Source: Shewanella profunda | GTDB lineage: Bacteria; Pseudomonadota; Gammaproteobacteria; Enterobacterales; Shewanellaceae | Length of the DNA: 64,000 nucleotides | Assembly: GCF_023283765.1 (NCBI RefSeq) | Contig: NZ_JAKILG010000016.1 | Span: 1-64,000, forward strand | Reading direction: 5' to 3' | Shown: one piece after another, positions 29,564 to 39,063 of the stretch | How positions within the stretch are numbered: the stretch's first letter is position 1 | How the letters are laid out: each line of letters starts with the position of its first letter | Notes under the pieces: model-generated | Told to the model about the DNA's origin: nothing | Seen by the model: only the letters and a program-made list of their open reading frames with translations | Database searches by the model: none | Translations under genes and position numbers: made by a program

Positions 29564-30097
29564 GCTTGCTCCCGTCTTCGACTAAGGCATCCGCTTAAGC
29601 TAAGACCATTATGTTAAGTTAAGGCCAGACACTGTCTGGCCTTTTTATTAGCCGAAAATTGACGTATGGAGTTAATGCTCATACCCAAACTTCAATTCGA
29701 GAAATGAGCACTGATATCATTCATGACAACAGGATCTCGTGAAGTGTATGAATGCACTAAAACGACCCGCCGAGCTCACACTGTTTTCTTCAACGCCCTG
29801 CAATAACTTAGCAGGGGATCGGTGAACTTCCGTGACAGCAGAGTTAACTTCTCACATTGAAAGAGTTATGCATGTCCTATCTCTTGATGCTATCTCTTAT
29901 TATTGTTTTAAAATGGATGACCGTTTTTTTTGGGTTCCTCATTTAAAAGGCTGTGTGATTCTTGTTGAACTAAACAAGATCTTATCCACAAAAACAGTTA
30001 CAAGTTTTTACATTTTGATATTTTTTTGATAGATATGTTTTTGCTAGTAAAAATATTTTAAATATTAATTTTAGACTGAGAAATACAAGGAAATGTT
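29564..30097 (+). other. Intergenic region and entry into AT-rich patch
   Basis: Holds the putA terminator (29623-29646) and a small hairpin CCCTGC/GCAGGG (29796-29801/29811-29816). From about 29830 the sequence becomes markedly AT-rich. A 65-codon frame at 29832-30029 (GTG start) is not convincing as a gene. Confidence 0.5.
29623..29646 (+). terminator. Intrinsic terminator of putA
   Basis: GGCCAGAC/GTCTGGCC stem (29623-29630 with 29634-29641), 3-nt loop, T5. Confidence 0.88.
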
Positions 30098-31054
30098 ATG
30101 TATAATGGTATTAATGGAATTTCTGTTCTATTTTTTATGGCATCTTTTAATTGTGTAGCGGATAACTGGACTATTCAGTTTGATGAGTTGTTGGATGGTT
30201 CTATAGAAAATCCATCTGAAATACTGTTAGATGCAACTGTTAGAAAAGAGGTATTTGTTGCTGAAGAAGATACAATAACGTCTGGGAGTTACTTATTTGA
30301 TAAAAAGCTAATTAGCTTTAGTAGGGTTAACGAGTATTCAGTCAGGTATTATTTAGGTACAAAAAAAGAATATGGTTATGTTGGAACTTGGTATGATATT
30401 GATGGACGCTCTGGTGACTGGCAACTTTTGAGTGACTCAGGTAACAACATAGTAAAAAGAACTTGTAATGAAATACTGAAAACCGGTAACTCCGTAGGCG
30501 ATGGATATTATACTATTGATCCTGATGGTGAGGAGGTCGGAGTAGAACCATTCGAAGTATATTGTGATATGACAAATCAAGATGGTGGCTGGACACTATT
30601 TGCCTATCATAAAGATAATATTGCATCAAAGAACTCTGTAGAAACAGTATCTCCAGGACAACTCGGTGTAATGGAGAAAATGCGCTGGCAAGCCCTGCTC
30701 GCAAGTTCAGAAGAAGGCATTATGACCATTGACCAAGCTGGAAGAAAAGCAATGGTCACATTTAGTACGATGAATAAGACACAAGAGAAAGATAGAATTG
30801 AGAGTTTAGCTCCCGATATAGTTAAGGCTCAGTATTTGTGGGTTGCTCAACACCCAACTGCTGGTGTTAACTATGTATCTGCAATTATCATAAATAGTCA
30901 AGATACCAGTCAAAATAATACTAATTATAAAATTAACGGTGCTTCTGTTTATAACTCAGGGCATTTGAAGTTTGATGTGTGGGAATATGGTAGTTCCCCA
31001 TATGGTGGTCACGTATATGGAAGTATTGATTCCTTACAATATTACATAAAGTAG
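30098..31054 (+). CDS. Secreted protein with fibrinogen C-terminal-like domain
   Basis: 318 residues. A signal peptide ends at about residue 23 (…NCVA|DN). The middle and C-terminal part carry the start of a fibrinogen-related domain: a Cys-containing segment RTCNEIL, then YYTIDPDG, VEPFEVYCDM and the hallmark GGWTLF at about 166-171. Such domains bind sugars in animals (fibrinogen, intelectin) and are rare in bacteria. The gene is AT-rich, has no operon partner and lies next to IS debris, so recent acquisition is likely. It may be a surface adhesin or lectin; the ligand is unknown. Confidence 0.78.
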   Translation: MYNGINGISVLFFMASFNCVADNWTIQFDELLDGSIENPSEILLDATVRKEVFVAEEDTITSGSYLFDKKLISFSRVNEYSVRYYLGTKKEYGYVGTWYDIDGRSGDWQLLSDSGNNIVKRTCNEILKTGNSVGDGYYTIDPDGEEVGVEPFEVYCDMTNQDGGWTLFAYHKDNIASKNSVETVSPGQLGVMEKMRWQALLASSEEGIMTIDQAGRKAMVTFSTMNKTQEKDRIESLAPDIVKAQYLWVAQHPTAGVNYVSAIIINSQDTSQNNTNYKINGASVYNSGHLKFDVWEYGSSPYGGHVYGSIDSLQYYIK

Positions 31055-31193
31055 AACTCGAATTAACTGCTGGTAAATTTAATTAAAAGTGTATGTAACG
31101 AGGGACGTGGTGTTAACACATCCCTTATAGAAACTGTCCTGATGATCTTTACCAGCAACAGTGGACACTTCACTAGGCACTGTTCTTCGGGTA

Positions 31194-31450
31194 GTGTTCA
31201 AATTTCTGTGTCATTTCTTTGAACTACACCAAAAAGAGATGATTTATGACAACACCTACTTTTGATATTAATGCTGCCATTCAAGCTCTGCGTGAGAATA
31301 AATATCTCACTAGCAAATGATGGCATCTTAACCCCTTTGATTAAGCAACTCACTGAGGCTGCGAGGCTGTTCATAATTCTGTGTCAGGTTAATAGAGGCG
31401 TTAGCGGCTGAACTTGATGGCCATTTGACTAACACTGATGTGGTTAATGA
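31194..31450 (+). pseudogene. IS256-family transposase remnant with nested element end
   Basis: A terminal-repeat-like sequence (31194-31213, GTGTTCAAATTTCTGTGTCA) precedes an ATG at 31246 opening 24 codons that resemble IS256 transposase starts (FDINAAIQAL, then LTSK). One extra T near 31318 shifts the frame; in the next frame GILTPLIKQLTEA continues the same protein. A second, similar end (31367-31386, CTGTTCATAATTCTGTGTCA) then interrupts the gene, followed by EALAAELDGHL-like remains. This looks like a nested, decayed pair of IS256-type elements. Confidence 0.7.
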
Positions 31451-31627
31451 AAATTTAGAATTTAATAAGCCACCCATTATTAAACTTTCTAGCTGTACAG
31501 TCGTAAATAACAAAATTCTAGGTTTATGAATTGGTTATGGTAATTAGGCATTGCCATAAAAGTGATCATTCGCGGCAGTGCTATGGTTTACTGAACCAGC
31601 AGATTACGCTGATGCTCGAAAAGCAAA

Positions 31628-31694
31628 CCATGGTGATAGGCGAGACGACCGTCCGCCCCATGGACGGGGCGGTCGAGCATCCACGGACGGACTT
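31628..31694 (+). repeat. Dispersed 67-bp repeat, copy 1
   Basis: It matches the reverse complement of 45555-45621 with 4 mismatches and no gaps, and similarity continues weakly upstream. It contains the GC stem CCGCCCC/GGGGCGG (31653-31659/31666-31672) with an ATGGAC loop. It may be a small non-autonomous element or the relic of a larger one. Confidence 0.8.
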
Positions 31695-32068
31695 GCTGCG
31701 TATCGTCGAGTCAGTACCATGGTTGGCTTCACTACTATGTCTGGCATTCTACAAAAATTAGCCATTATTCAGCGAAACAGTATTTAACAAGCCGCCATTC
31801 ACTGTATGGTTGCGCTTCTAAGTTATGTCTTAAACAATTCCCTTAGCACACTTATTACATTGAACTTTTAAGCCCACTTTCACAACGCCCATTGCTCCCA
31901 AACTGAGTCTCACCCAGCGAGAGGCTTCAAAACTAATCAGAACGGCTTCAAGTTGTGAATAGGATGGATTTCAAAGTGATACGAGGGGATTGCGCGCCGC
32001 AGATAAAAACCCTCATAATCATACCGTAATTGAGCCTGATGGTTTTTGACTTGCGAATAAAGGTAGCT

Positions 32069-32806
32069 ATGGAATTTTCGTTGTTAGATATTTCTGCATT
32101 GGTGTGGTTTATCGTTTCTTGGGCTGGCTATACCGCCTTTGCGCGGCGTAAGGCAAGGAATACCAACTGTATTGCCCGTGGTCTGCATAAGCATAGGATC
32201 TATTGGATGCTTGAGGTAATGACCCGCGGTGTGCGTGTGGGCGATGCGGCGCTGCTGGCGAACCTTGAGCGAAATATTGCCTTTTTTGCTTCAACCACGC
32301 TATTTGTGCTCGCGGGCGTACTGACCTTATTTGCCCAAGTAGAACGCCTTGAAAGTGTCATTGCGACTATTCCCTTCGCGGCGCCGCCCAATCATGCGCT
32401 AGTGCAAGTTAAACTGGCCCTGCTCGTGGGGATCTTTGTGATGGCCTTCTTTCAATTTACTTGGTCAATGCGCCAATATGGCTTTGTGAATGTGATGATA
32501 GGCGCAGGCCCATTGGACGCTGATGGCTCGAACGAAAATCTTAGGGGCTATGCAAGACAAATGGCCACTGTGCAAGATCAGGCCGCTCATTCCTATAACT
32601 ATGGTTTACGTGCCTATTACTTTTCCATGGCGGTGCTTTGCTGGTTTGTCCACCCGATACTCTTTATCTCGGCCAGCTTATTTGTCGTCGCAACCTTATA
32701 TCGCCGCGAGTTTAAGTCTCGGGCAGTGATGGCAATTACAGCAGCAAAGGGCCATTTAGGTACTGAGTACGAAACCCGCGAAGCCAAACGTCATCAACAC
32801 AGCTAA
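32069..32806 (+). CDS. DUF599 membrane protein
   Basis: 245 residues from ATG 32069, preceded by AAAGG; the upstream in-frame start adds a poor 13-residue leader. About four to five membrane helices with a conserved basic loop after the first (RRKARNTNCIARGLHKHR). The function of the family is unknown. It is a single-gene unit with a terminator. Confidence 0.85.
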   Translation: MEFSLLDISALVWFIVSWAGYTAFARRKARNTNCIARGLHKHRIYWMLEVMTRGVRVGDAALLANLERNIAFFASTTLFVLAGVLTLFAQVERLESVIATIPFAAPPNHALVQVKLALLVGIFVMAFFQFTWSMRQYGFVNVMIGAGPLDADGSNENLRGYARQMATVQDQAAHSYNYGLRAYYFSMAVLCWFVHPILFISASLFVVATLYRREFKSRAVMAITAAKGHLGTEYETREAKRHQHS

Positions 32807-32817
32807 TCCACTCAATC

Positions 32818-32853
32818 AAAATCACAGCTCTACGGGTTTAGCGCTGTGGTTTT
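32818..32853 (+). terminator. Terminator after the DUF599 gene
   Basis: 11-bp stem with one G-T pair (32818-32828 with 32843-32853), ending in T4. A 16-bp direct repeat (32949-32964 and 32968-32983) lies further on. Confidence 0.75.
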
Positions 32854-33023
32854 ATGCTTGTCTTACACTCTTTCCTATTTCAATCAAACACATGGGAGTA
32901 TTGAAATAGGACAAATACGCTAGTGTTATATTGATATGCGCAGGCTATACGGAGTAAATCCAAAAAGACGGAGTAAATCCAAAGCGATTTGCTTTTATCC
33001 TCGCCCCATTCTTAGCTAGGCAC

Positions 33024-33617
33024 TCAAGGCGTCGTTAAGTTAAGCGCTTGTTTTAGCTCGCGGTAAGATAAAAACTCTCGCTGTGCTTCACTCAGGCCTA
33101 AATCTTCAGCGAGTTGCAATAACTTAACTTCATACATGGCTAATAAGGATTCATCATTGGTCATAATTGCCAACTCAGCAAAATCCCCTAGACCTTCAAG
33201 ATGGTCGACTGTCAGGTGAAACTCACCGAGAAAATAAATACTGCGGCGCTTTTTAATTTCGAGCACACACTCATAGCCTAAGGTATGCAACATACTCTTG
33301 GCTTTAGTCGCATCGCTGATATTCACGGCTTCGCAGCGGTCTTTTTCTGGCCCTTTCACTATCCACAGCATTATCCCCGATGGCTGCATTTCGCGAATAC
33401 ATAAACTCTTATATTCAGCATTAAGTACGCAAGATGGTAGGTCAAAATAACAGTCATGTTCGAGGTTATTCTCAAGCATAACTTCCGGCTCTTTTGCCTT
33501 AAGTGATCTAAAAAAGGCATCAGGATCGGGTAAACGATATTTAAGTTCAACCTCAAATTTACCGTTAAAATGGGCGTTGATTTGAGGTACTAAGGCTTCT
33601 GGCATAATTGAACTCAT
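33024..33617 (-). CDS. cyaB: CYTH-domain protein, class IV adenylate cyclase-like
   Basis: 197 residues forming one CYTH domain: EVELK near residue 23, then basic residues in IKKRRSIYF and an acidic VDHLEGLG that complete the tunnel. The CyaB group makes cAMP; other CYTH proteins hydrolyse thiamine triphosphate or tripolyphosphate, so the activity must be shown. It lies 48 bp downstream of cydC on the same strand and is probably cotranscribed with cydDC. Confidence 0.82.
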   Translation of the reverse strand: MSSIMPEALVPQINAHFNGKFEVELKYRLPDPDAFFRSLKAKEPEVMLENNLEHDCYFDLPSCVLNAEYKSLCIREMQPSGIMLWIVKGPEKDRCEAVNISDATKAKSMLHTLGYECVLEIKKRRSIYFLGEFHLTVDHLEGLGDFAELAIMTNDESLLAMYEVKLLQLAEDLGLSEAQREFLSYRELKQALNLTTP

Positions 33618-33665
33618 AGAGTAAATATCATTAGGGTTAACACAACCCGATGTGGTGCTAATCGG

Positions 33666-35417
33666 TTAACTGAGCCGTTGATAAAGCGCCTGATAATCTT
33701 TGCAGTCATCAAGTAAGCTTTGGTGAGTCCCAGAGGCCACAATCTTACCCTGCGCCAGCAGATGAATTTGATCCATCTTCGCCATCGCAGTCAAGCGATG
33801 GCTAATCATAAGTAAGGTTTTATCCTTAGCAAATTCAAATAGTAAACTTAAAATTTCCCGCTCGGTACGCTTATCGAGCCCTTCCGTTGGCTCATCAAGT
33901 AATAACAGTGGCGCATCACGCAGCAGCGCCCTAGCAACACCAATACGGCGCTGCTCTCCACCGGAAAGCTGGCGCCCACCTTCACCAATCCACATATCCA
34001 GCGGCTTATCACCCGTCAGTAAGGCGCCAAGTCCGACGCGCTGTAATACCTCAATCAAGCGGGCATCGTGGGTGGTGCGCTTTTCACCTTCTATAAAAGG
34101 TAAGGCGAGCACTAGGTTTTCCCTCAGCGTACCCGCAAACAGATAGATCCGCTGACTGACGACGGTTATCGCATCCCTAAGGCCGCGCTCGCTATATGCC
34201 GATAGCTGATGCCCATCGAGATGAATTTGTCCTTGTTGTGCTTGCCATTCACGGGTAATCAGCGCAAATAGGCTCGATTTACCGCAACCCGTAGCCCCCA
34301 ATAGCGCCACTTTTTGACCCGCTTTTATCTCAAGGGACAAACCTTGTAACACGCTTTGGCCCTCCCTATAGCCAAAATGAATATCTTCAATCTGCAATGC
34401 GCCCAAACTCGCCCTAAGACCGGTATCGGCAACAAATTGAATATCAGCCTCTTGTTCGGTGATTTCATTAATCCGCGTTGCGGCAAGTACACAACCAGAT
34501 AGATGTTGGAAGGCACCCGCAATCGGCATCATCATCTCGACGCAGGCCATGGTCGCAAACACCATAAGTGCAAACATGGGCCCCGGCGGCACAGCATCGC
34601 CCACACCCTTTGCGGCCAAGTACAGCATCATAATCAGCGCTGAACCTGTAGCTAAGATCAACATGGCCTGACTAAGCGCCGTGATATTGGCCATAGTGCT
34701 TTGGCTTTTAAACAGACTGGCCTCTGCCTCGTTTAGTTTTTGCCTAAATCTGTCATTGGCACCAAACAGGCTGAGTTCTGCTTGGCCTTGCAACATATCC
34801 AGTAACTGCACCCGATAATGACGCTTAGTCTCGAGCATAGTCCGGCTCGGTTTATGTCCCAGTCGGTAAAACAGCAAGGGCATTACCAACCAAACGACAA
34901 CCAAGAATAAACATAAACTCATGGCGAGTTTGGCATCGAACCAAGCTAAGAATAGATACAAGAGCCCCGTCATCAACAATGACGCCGCCATGGGAGTGAG
35001 GAGTCGCAGGTATAAGTGATCGAGGGTATCGATATCGGCAACTAAGCGGTTAAGCATGTCACCACGGCGAAGCCCCTGTAAATTCTTAGCGCTTAGGGGC
35101 AACAGTTTGCGCCACGCCCAAACCCGAAGCTCAGTTAGTAACTTAAAGGTTGCCTCATGGGTCGCTAGACGCTCACCATAGCGACTCGCTGTGCGAGCAA
35201 TAGAAAGGAAACGTACCCCACCAGCAGGGGTAAAAAAGTTGAATGCTTGGGATGTTACTATCGTCAAACCTGCCACTGCGGTGGCCGAGAGGAACCAACC
35301 AGAGAGTGACAATAACCCAATGCCAGCCATTAACGTGATCAGCGTTAGCAGCAAGCCTACGGACATCATTAACCATTGGCGCGAGAACAGACGAATAAAA
35401 GGGATCAGCACTTTCAT
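33666..35417 (-). CDS. cydC: Heterodimeric ABC exporter subunit CydC
   Basis: 583 residues: six-helix exporter membrane domain (about 15-310), then an ATPase domain with Walker A GATGCGKSS (near 375), signature LSGGEQRR and Walker B LLLLDEPTEGLD. With CydD it moves cysteine/glutathione (and likely haem-related reductant) across the inner membrane and is needed to assemble cytochrome bd and periplasmic c-type haem proteins. It overlaps cydD by 4 bp (ATGA). Confidence 0.95.
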   Translation of the reverse strand: MKVLIPFIRLFSRQWLMMSVGLLLTLITLMAGIGLLSLSGWFLSATAVAGLTIVTSQAFNFFTPAGGVRFLSIARTASRYGERLATHEATFKLLTELRVWAWRKLLPLSAKNLQGLRRGDMLNRLVADIDTLDHLYLRLLTPMAASLLMTGLLYLFLAWFDAKLAMSLCLFLVVVWLVMPLLFYRLGHKPSRTMLETKRHYRVQLLDMLQGQAELSLFGANDRFRQKLNEAEASLFKSQSTMANITALSQAMLILATGSALIMMLYLAAKGVGDAVPPGPMFALMVFATMACVEMMMPIAGAFQHLSGCVLAATRINEITEQEADIQFVADTGLRASLGALQIEDIHFGYREGQSVLQGLSLEIKAGQKVALLGATGCGKSSLFALITREWQAQQGQIHLDGHQLSAYSERGLRDAITVVSQRIYLFAGTLRENLVLALPFIEGEKRTTHDARLIEVLQRVGLGALLTGDKPLDMWIGEGGRQLSGGEQRRIGVARALLRDAPLLLLDEPTEGLDKRTEREILSLLFEFAKDKTLLMISHRLTAMAKMDQIHLLAQGKIVASGTHQSLLDDCKDYQALYQRLS

Positions 35418-37345
35418 TGGTCATCTCCTTTAGCCGCGCCTGTGGTGCCATCGAGTGAAGCTCCCTTCGGGATGATGGTGCCTAAAGGAGCAAGCTCGAC
35501 ATCCGCGATAGACTCCAGATTCTCACGCAACATAGTCCGGAATAACCCATCATTTTTAGATAAGGTTGCAAAATCTCCCTGCTGCACAATTAAGCCTTTA
35601 TCCAGCACAAGAATGGTATTCATTTGATCTAGTTGATCTAATCTGTGAGTCACCATAATACACATCTTACCCACCATCGCCTTATCAAGGGCTGAGCTCA
35701 CTAGCTGCTCACTCTGGCTATCTAAACTTGCGGTCGGTTCATCGAGTATAAATAAACTTGCCTTCTGCCCTAACGCTCTTGCTAAGGCGAGCCGCTGAGC
35801 CTGCCCAACGGATAAACCGGAAGATTGCTCTCCAATGGGGGAATCTAAACCTAAGGTTTGTGCCTTAACATATTCAGCGATATTCGCCTTAGCTAACAAA
35901 TTCCAAATCTGCTCATCGGTCATTGAAGAATCGGCCAATGCCACGTTGTCGCGCACAGTACCATGAAATAACTGCGGCTCCTGCCCGAGCCAAGCTAAAT
36001 GCTGTCGCAGACTCGCTAAGTCGATTGCAGATAACTCGTATCCATTAATCAGCAAATGCCCCTTATAGGGCAAAAAACCCAGTAAGGCATTGAGTAAACT
36101 GGTTTTACCTGCCCCGCTTGGCCCAACTAAAGCTAAGCGGTCATTGGCTTTTAGCTCAAAACTCACAGGGCCTAATAATCGCGTGCCATCAATACTAAAG
36201 ACTTCAAGATTGTCACCCTTAACAGTATCGATACCCTTTAAACTCATCTTGCCTGTGGTCTCAGATTCTGGATGTTCAAGTAACGTTATTAAGGCTTCGG
36301 CAGCACCAATGGCCTGCGCCTTAGCATGGTAATGGGTGCCCATATCCCGCAGCGGTTGATAAAACTCGGGGGCTAAGATCAGAATAAACAAACCCGTAAA
36401 AAGACTAAAAGGAATACCTCCTAGCTCAGAGCTCGCATCGGTGCTGATATTGGCGTGCGCACCGTAGTAGCCAAAATCTAAGTGACCTAAATAACTAAAA
36501 CCAAAGTAAACCGCTAATACCGCAATCGATACCGCTGCAAAAAACTCTAATACCGCCGAGCTTAAAAAAGCCATGCGCAGTACCGACATAGTGCGGCTGC
36601 GAAACTCCTCTGACGCTTTAGCGATCACCTTAAGTTCCGCATCGCCACGGTGGAATAGTTTCAAGGTGCTTAAACCTTTTAATCTATCCATAAAATGGCC
36701 ACTTAGTCTGGCTAATGCATTGAAGTTTTTGCGATTAGCATCGGCAGCACCCATACCCACTAAAATCATAAATAACGGAATTAAAGGTGCGGTTAATAGC
36801 AGGATTAATCCAGCCGCCCAGTTAATCGGGAAAACAGCTGCAAGGATCAGAATAGGGATAAAACCCGCTAAGGTAATTTGTGGTAAATATCTGGCATAAA
36901 AGTCTTGTAAATCTTCAACTTGCTCTAAGACTATACTGGCCCAACTCCCCGCAGGTTTACCTTTAATAAATGCAGGGCCAAGCTTAGTGAGTTTATCTAA
37001 AACTTGAGTGCGGATATGGCTTCGTAAACGCTTGCCCGCCTCAAAACTTGCCCGCTCACGACCATAGGCAAGCAATGATCGCAGCAAGATTAAGCCAATC
37101 AAGGCTATAAAATGGGGGATGTAACTGCTGGCATTAATGGCAACGGACGGTGCTGTATCCGCAAGGGGGAGAAGCTTATTACCGATAATCACGCCATCGA
37201 GAATAGTGGCAATAATAAAAGCCTGAGCCACCATAGCAATAGCGCTTAACATCCCAAGCCATACTGATAATTTGAGAAACAAGCCACAGGCTTTTTTTTG
37301 CGACTTAAGCCAGACTATAAGCGATTTCTCTAAGGACTTATCCAT
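35414..37345 (-). CDS. cydD: Heterodimeric ABC exporter subunit CydD
   Basis: 643 residues, somewhat longer than E. coli CydD (588); the excess is in a C-terminal tail past the ATPase domain and in a loop (near 290) between membrane helices. Walker A GPSGAGKTS, signature LSVGQAQR and Walker B LFILDEPTASLD are intact, though the signature departs from canonical LSGGQ. A GGAG site precedes the ATG. First gene of the cydD-cydC-cyclase unit. The structural cydAB genes are not in the window. Confidence 0.95.
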   Translation of the reverse strand: MDKSLEKSLIVWLKSQKKACGLFLKLSVWLGMLSAIAMVAQAFIIATILDGVIIGNKLLPLADTAPSVAINASSYIPHFIALIGLILLRSLLAYGRERASFEAGKRLRSHIRTQVLDKLTKLGPAFIKGKPAGSWASIVLEQVEDLQDFYARYLPQITLAGFIPILILAAVFPINWAAGLILLLTAPLIPLFMILVGMGAADANRKNFNALARLSGHFMDRLKGLSTLKLFHRGDAELKVIAKASEEFRSRTMSVLRMAFLSSAVLEFFAAVSIAVLAVYFGFSYLGHLDFGYYGAHANISTDASSELGGIPFSLFTGLFILILAPEFYQPLRDMGTHYHAKAQAIGAAEALITLLEHPESETTGKMSLKGIDTVKGDNLEVFSIDGTRLLGPVSFELKANDRLALVGPSGAGKTSLLNALLGFLPYKGHLLINGYELSAIDLASLRQHLAWLGQEPQLFHGTVRDNVALADSSMTDEQIWNLLAKANIAEYVKAQTLGLDSPIGEQSSGLSVGQAQRLALARALGQKASLFILDEPTASLDSQSEQLVSSALDKAMVGKMCIMVTHRLDQLDQMNTILVLDKGLIVQQGDFATLSKNDGLFRTMLRENLESIADVELAPLGTIIPKGASLDGTTGAAKGDDQ

Positions 37346-37547
37346 GGTGCTCCAACAAGATAACGATTAAGCGATTTACGTAGGACATTCGCTAAATTAG
37401 CAACTCGGTTTAAGACACTTGCAAGACACTAAAAGTTGCGATAGGGACGCAGTATCGCAGGCATCCGCAATAGATGAAACCCTGTAGGAGGCTTTTGTTA
37501 ACCGATTCACAAAAACGAGATAATTTAGCGATTTAGAAACTAAGCCA

Positions 37548-38594
37548 TTATTGTGCGGCGCCATATTTAACTAACACGTGCCAAAGCAGTTTGAGTTCAT
37601 GGGCGACCAGAGCGCGATTTCCGCGTTCACGCCAATGTTGGGGGAAATGATATAAATCCCTTGCTGCGACGCCAATAGCGTGGGCATTAACCCTGTCTTC
37701 TATGGCGATACGCCGAGCGAGTGATGGCATGGTAGGGCCACGAAAATCACTTGGGATTTGCTCCGTATGTAAGCTAAAACCTTGGTGATATTGCAGTTCA
37801 ATATCATACCTATCACACATTTTACTCAAAGTGTCGCCAATATCAGATCCCTTAAAACTCGGATCAGCCACCAACATGGCAATATCCTCATCGAGTGATA
37901 CATCACCGTGGATCTGCGCTTCAATATAATGATCGAGGTTACTTGATAGTGGTCGTTCAAAACGTGACATCAAAGAAGCATTGAGTTGATGCCCCAAATA
38001 ATGGATCACATTCAGCGGCTTGAAGTCAGATTTCCCTAAGGCATAGTGACGCTCAAAACTTTCCGTTAATAGCGCCGCTAAAATATCCTCAAAACAACCT
38101 AAAGTTCCCTTCTCCTTTGGATTTCGATATGAGTCAAGATAGGAAAAAGTGGCCCGAGACATCACCTCTGCATGGGTCAGTAAATAACAACTACCAAAAC
38201 GGGGAGCGGGACCATCCTGCCACATACTTAAATCTAAGGCGCCATATTTAGGTCGGGATTTTGTCCCTTTATACACATTGCCAAAGAGTTGGTTTTCCCA
38301 GTGATCCCTTGGACCACCTAATTCAGGGGATAACTGACCATTAGAAATATGGGTTTCAAACTGGCTGCGATATTGACCATCACGTAGCAAACCTTCTGCT
38401 ACCGTCATACCACGACTATCGATTCTATCGGGATGAAAATGTAGCGCGATACGGCCACAACTCACTAATTGCTTGAGTGCTAGCTGCATCTCATGCGTAG
38501 GAATATTGGACATCTGCTGCACGTTTTTAATGACGGCAACGGCCTGTTCACTTCGCCCTCGTGCAAGGCGTTCAATATGCTGTATTGCTGTCAT
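37548..38594 (-). CDS. DUF3626 family protein
   Basis: 348 residues; the start has a good AGGTGG site. Conserved blocks include ALHFHPDR (about 50-57), KYGALDL and GSCYLL. The family is patchy among bacteria and its function is unknown; some of these motifs remind me of ADP-ribosyl-transferase folds, but this is only a suggestion. There is no signal peptide. It stands alone between cydDC and rhlE. Confidence 0.75.
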   Translation of the reverse strand: MTAIQHIERLARGRSEQAVAVIKNVQQMSNIPTHEMQLALKQLVSCGRIALHFHPDRIDSRGMTVAEGLLRDGQYRSQFETHISNGQLSPELGGPRDHWENQLFGNVYKGTKSRPKYGALDLSMWQDGPAPRFGSCYLLTHAEVMSRATFSYLDSYRNPKEKGTLGCFEDILAALLTESFERHYALGKSDFKPLNVIHYLGHQLNASLMSRFERPLSSNLDHYIEAQIHGDVSLDEDIAMLVADPSFKGSDIGDTLSKMCDRYDIELQYHQGFSLHTEQIPSDFRGPTMPSLARRIAIEDRVNAHAIGVAARDLYHFPQHWRERGNRALVAHELKLLWHVLVKYGAAQ

Positions 38595-39063
38595 AATCCA
38601 CCTTTAATGAGGCGCATAGTCAACTCGAGGAAATCTCATCCTAAAAGTAAAATGGATTGGCAATCAAGGAACATAGCCCAAAGCCCAGCCTCACCTTAGG
38701 AAATATCCACTTATTTCAACCTAGATATAAAATCACGGCAACCTGTTGCGGATATTTGTTAATTCTACTCCAAAACCAACTACTTAAAACCAATCAAATT
38801 AACATAAGCGTGATCTTTCACTAAATACTGAACAAGACACTGACAGGACTATAGATTCGCTAACTATCCATAAATGGGAATAGAGCCTATGGCAAGTAGC
38901 AACACACTTTAACTGCTATCTTTTATACATCTAAGCCATATTACATGGGGACTTGGCTTTATTCGATGGCACTTAAGGGCTTGATCCTGTAAGCTGCACG
39001 CCCGCCAGCGAACCTGGCCATTGACCATAAATGCAGCAAAGTGTTGCCACAAGAGACCTATCT
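38595..39063 (+). other. Long intergenic region upstream of rhlE
   Basis: About 470 bp separating DUF3626 and rhlE (divergent), AT-rich, with no convincing ORF. Helicase genes of this type often have long 5' leaders controlled by temperature or autoregulation. I see no defined motif. Confidence 0.4.

Larger units (their letters stand above)
31055..32068. other. Accessory intergenic region with mobile-element debris
   Basis: About 1 kb without an intact gene. It contains IS256-type ends and a broken transposase start (31194-31450), a dispersed 67-bp repeat (31628-31694), and otherwise unassigned sequence up to the DUF599 gene. Confidence 0.6.

Noticed and set aside
29832..30029. 65-codon frame before the fibrinogen-like gene
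   Set aside because: GTG start, no ribosome site, no recognisable domain and AT-rich sequence where chance frames occur.
31531..31787. Two overlapping frames over the 67-bp repeat
   Set aside because: They are carried by the repeat and its hairpin; composition is not protein-like.
37346..37547. FNR or CRP site upstream of cydD
   Set aside because: Looked for TTGAT-N4-ATCAA and TGTGA-N6-TCACA; no acceptable match found by eye.
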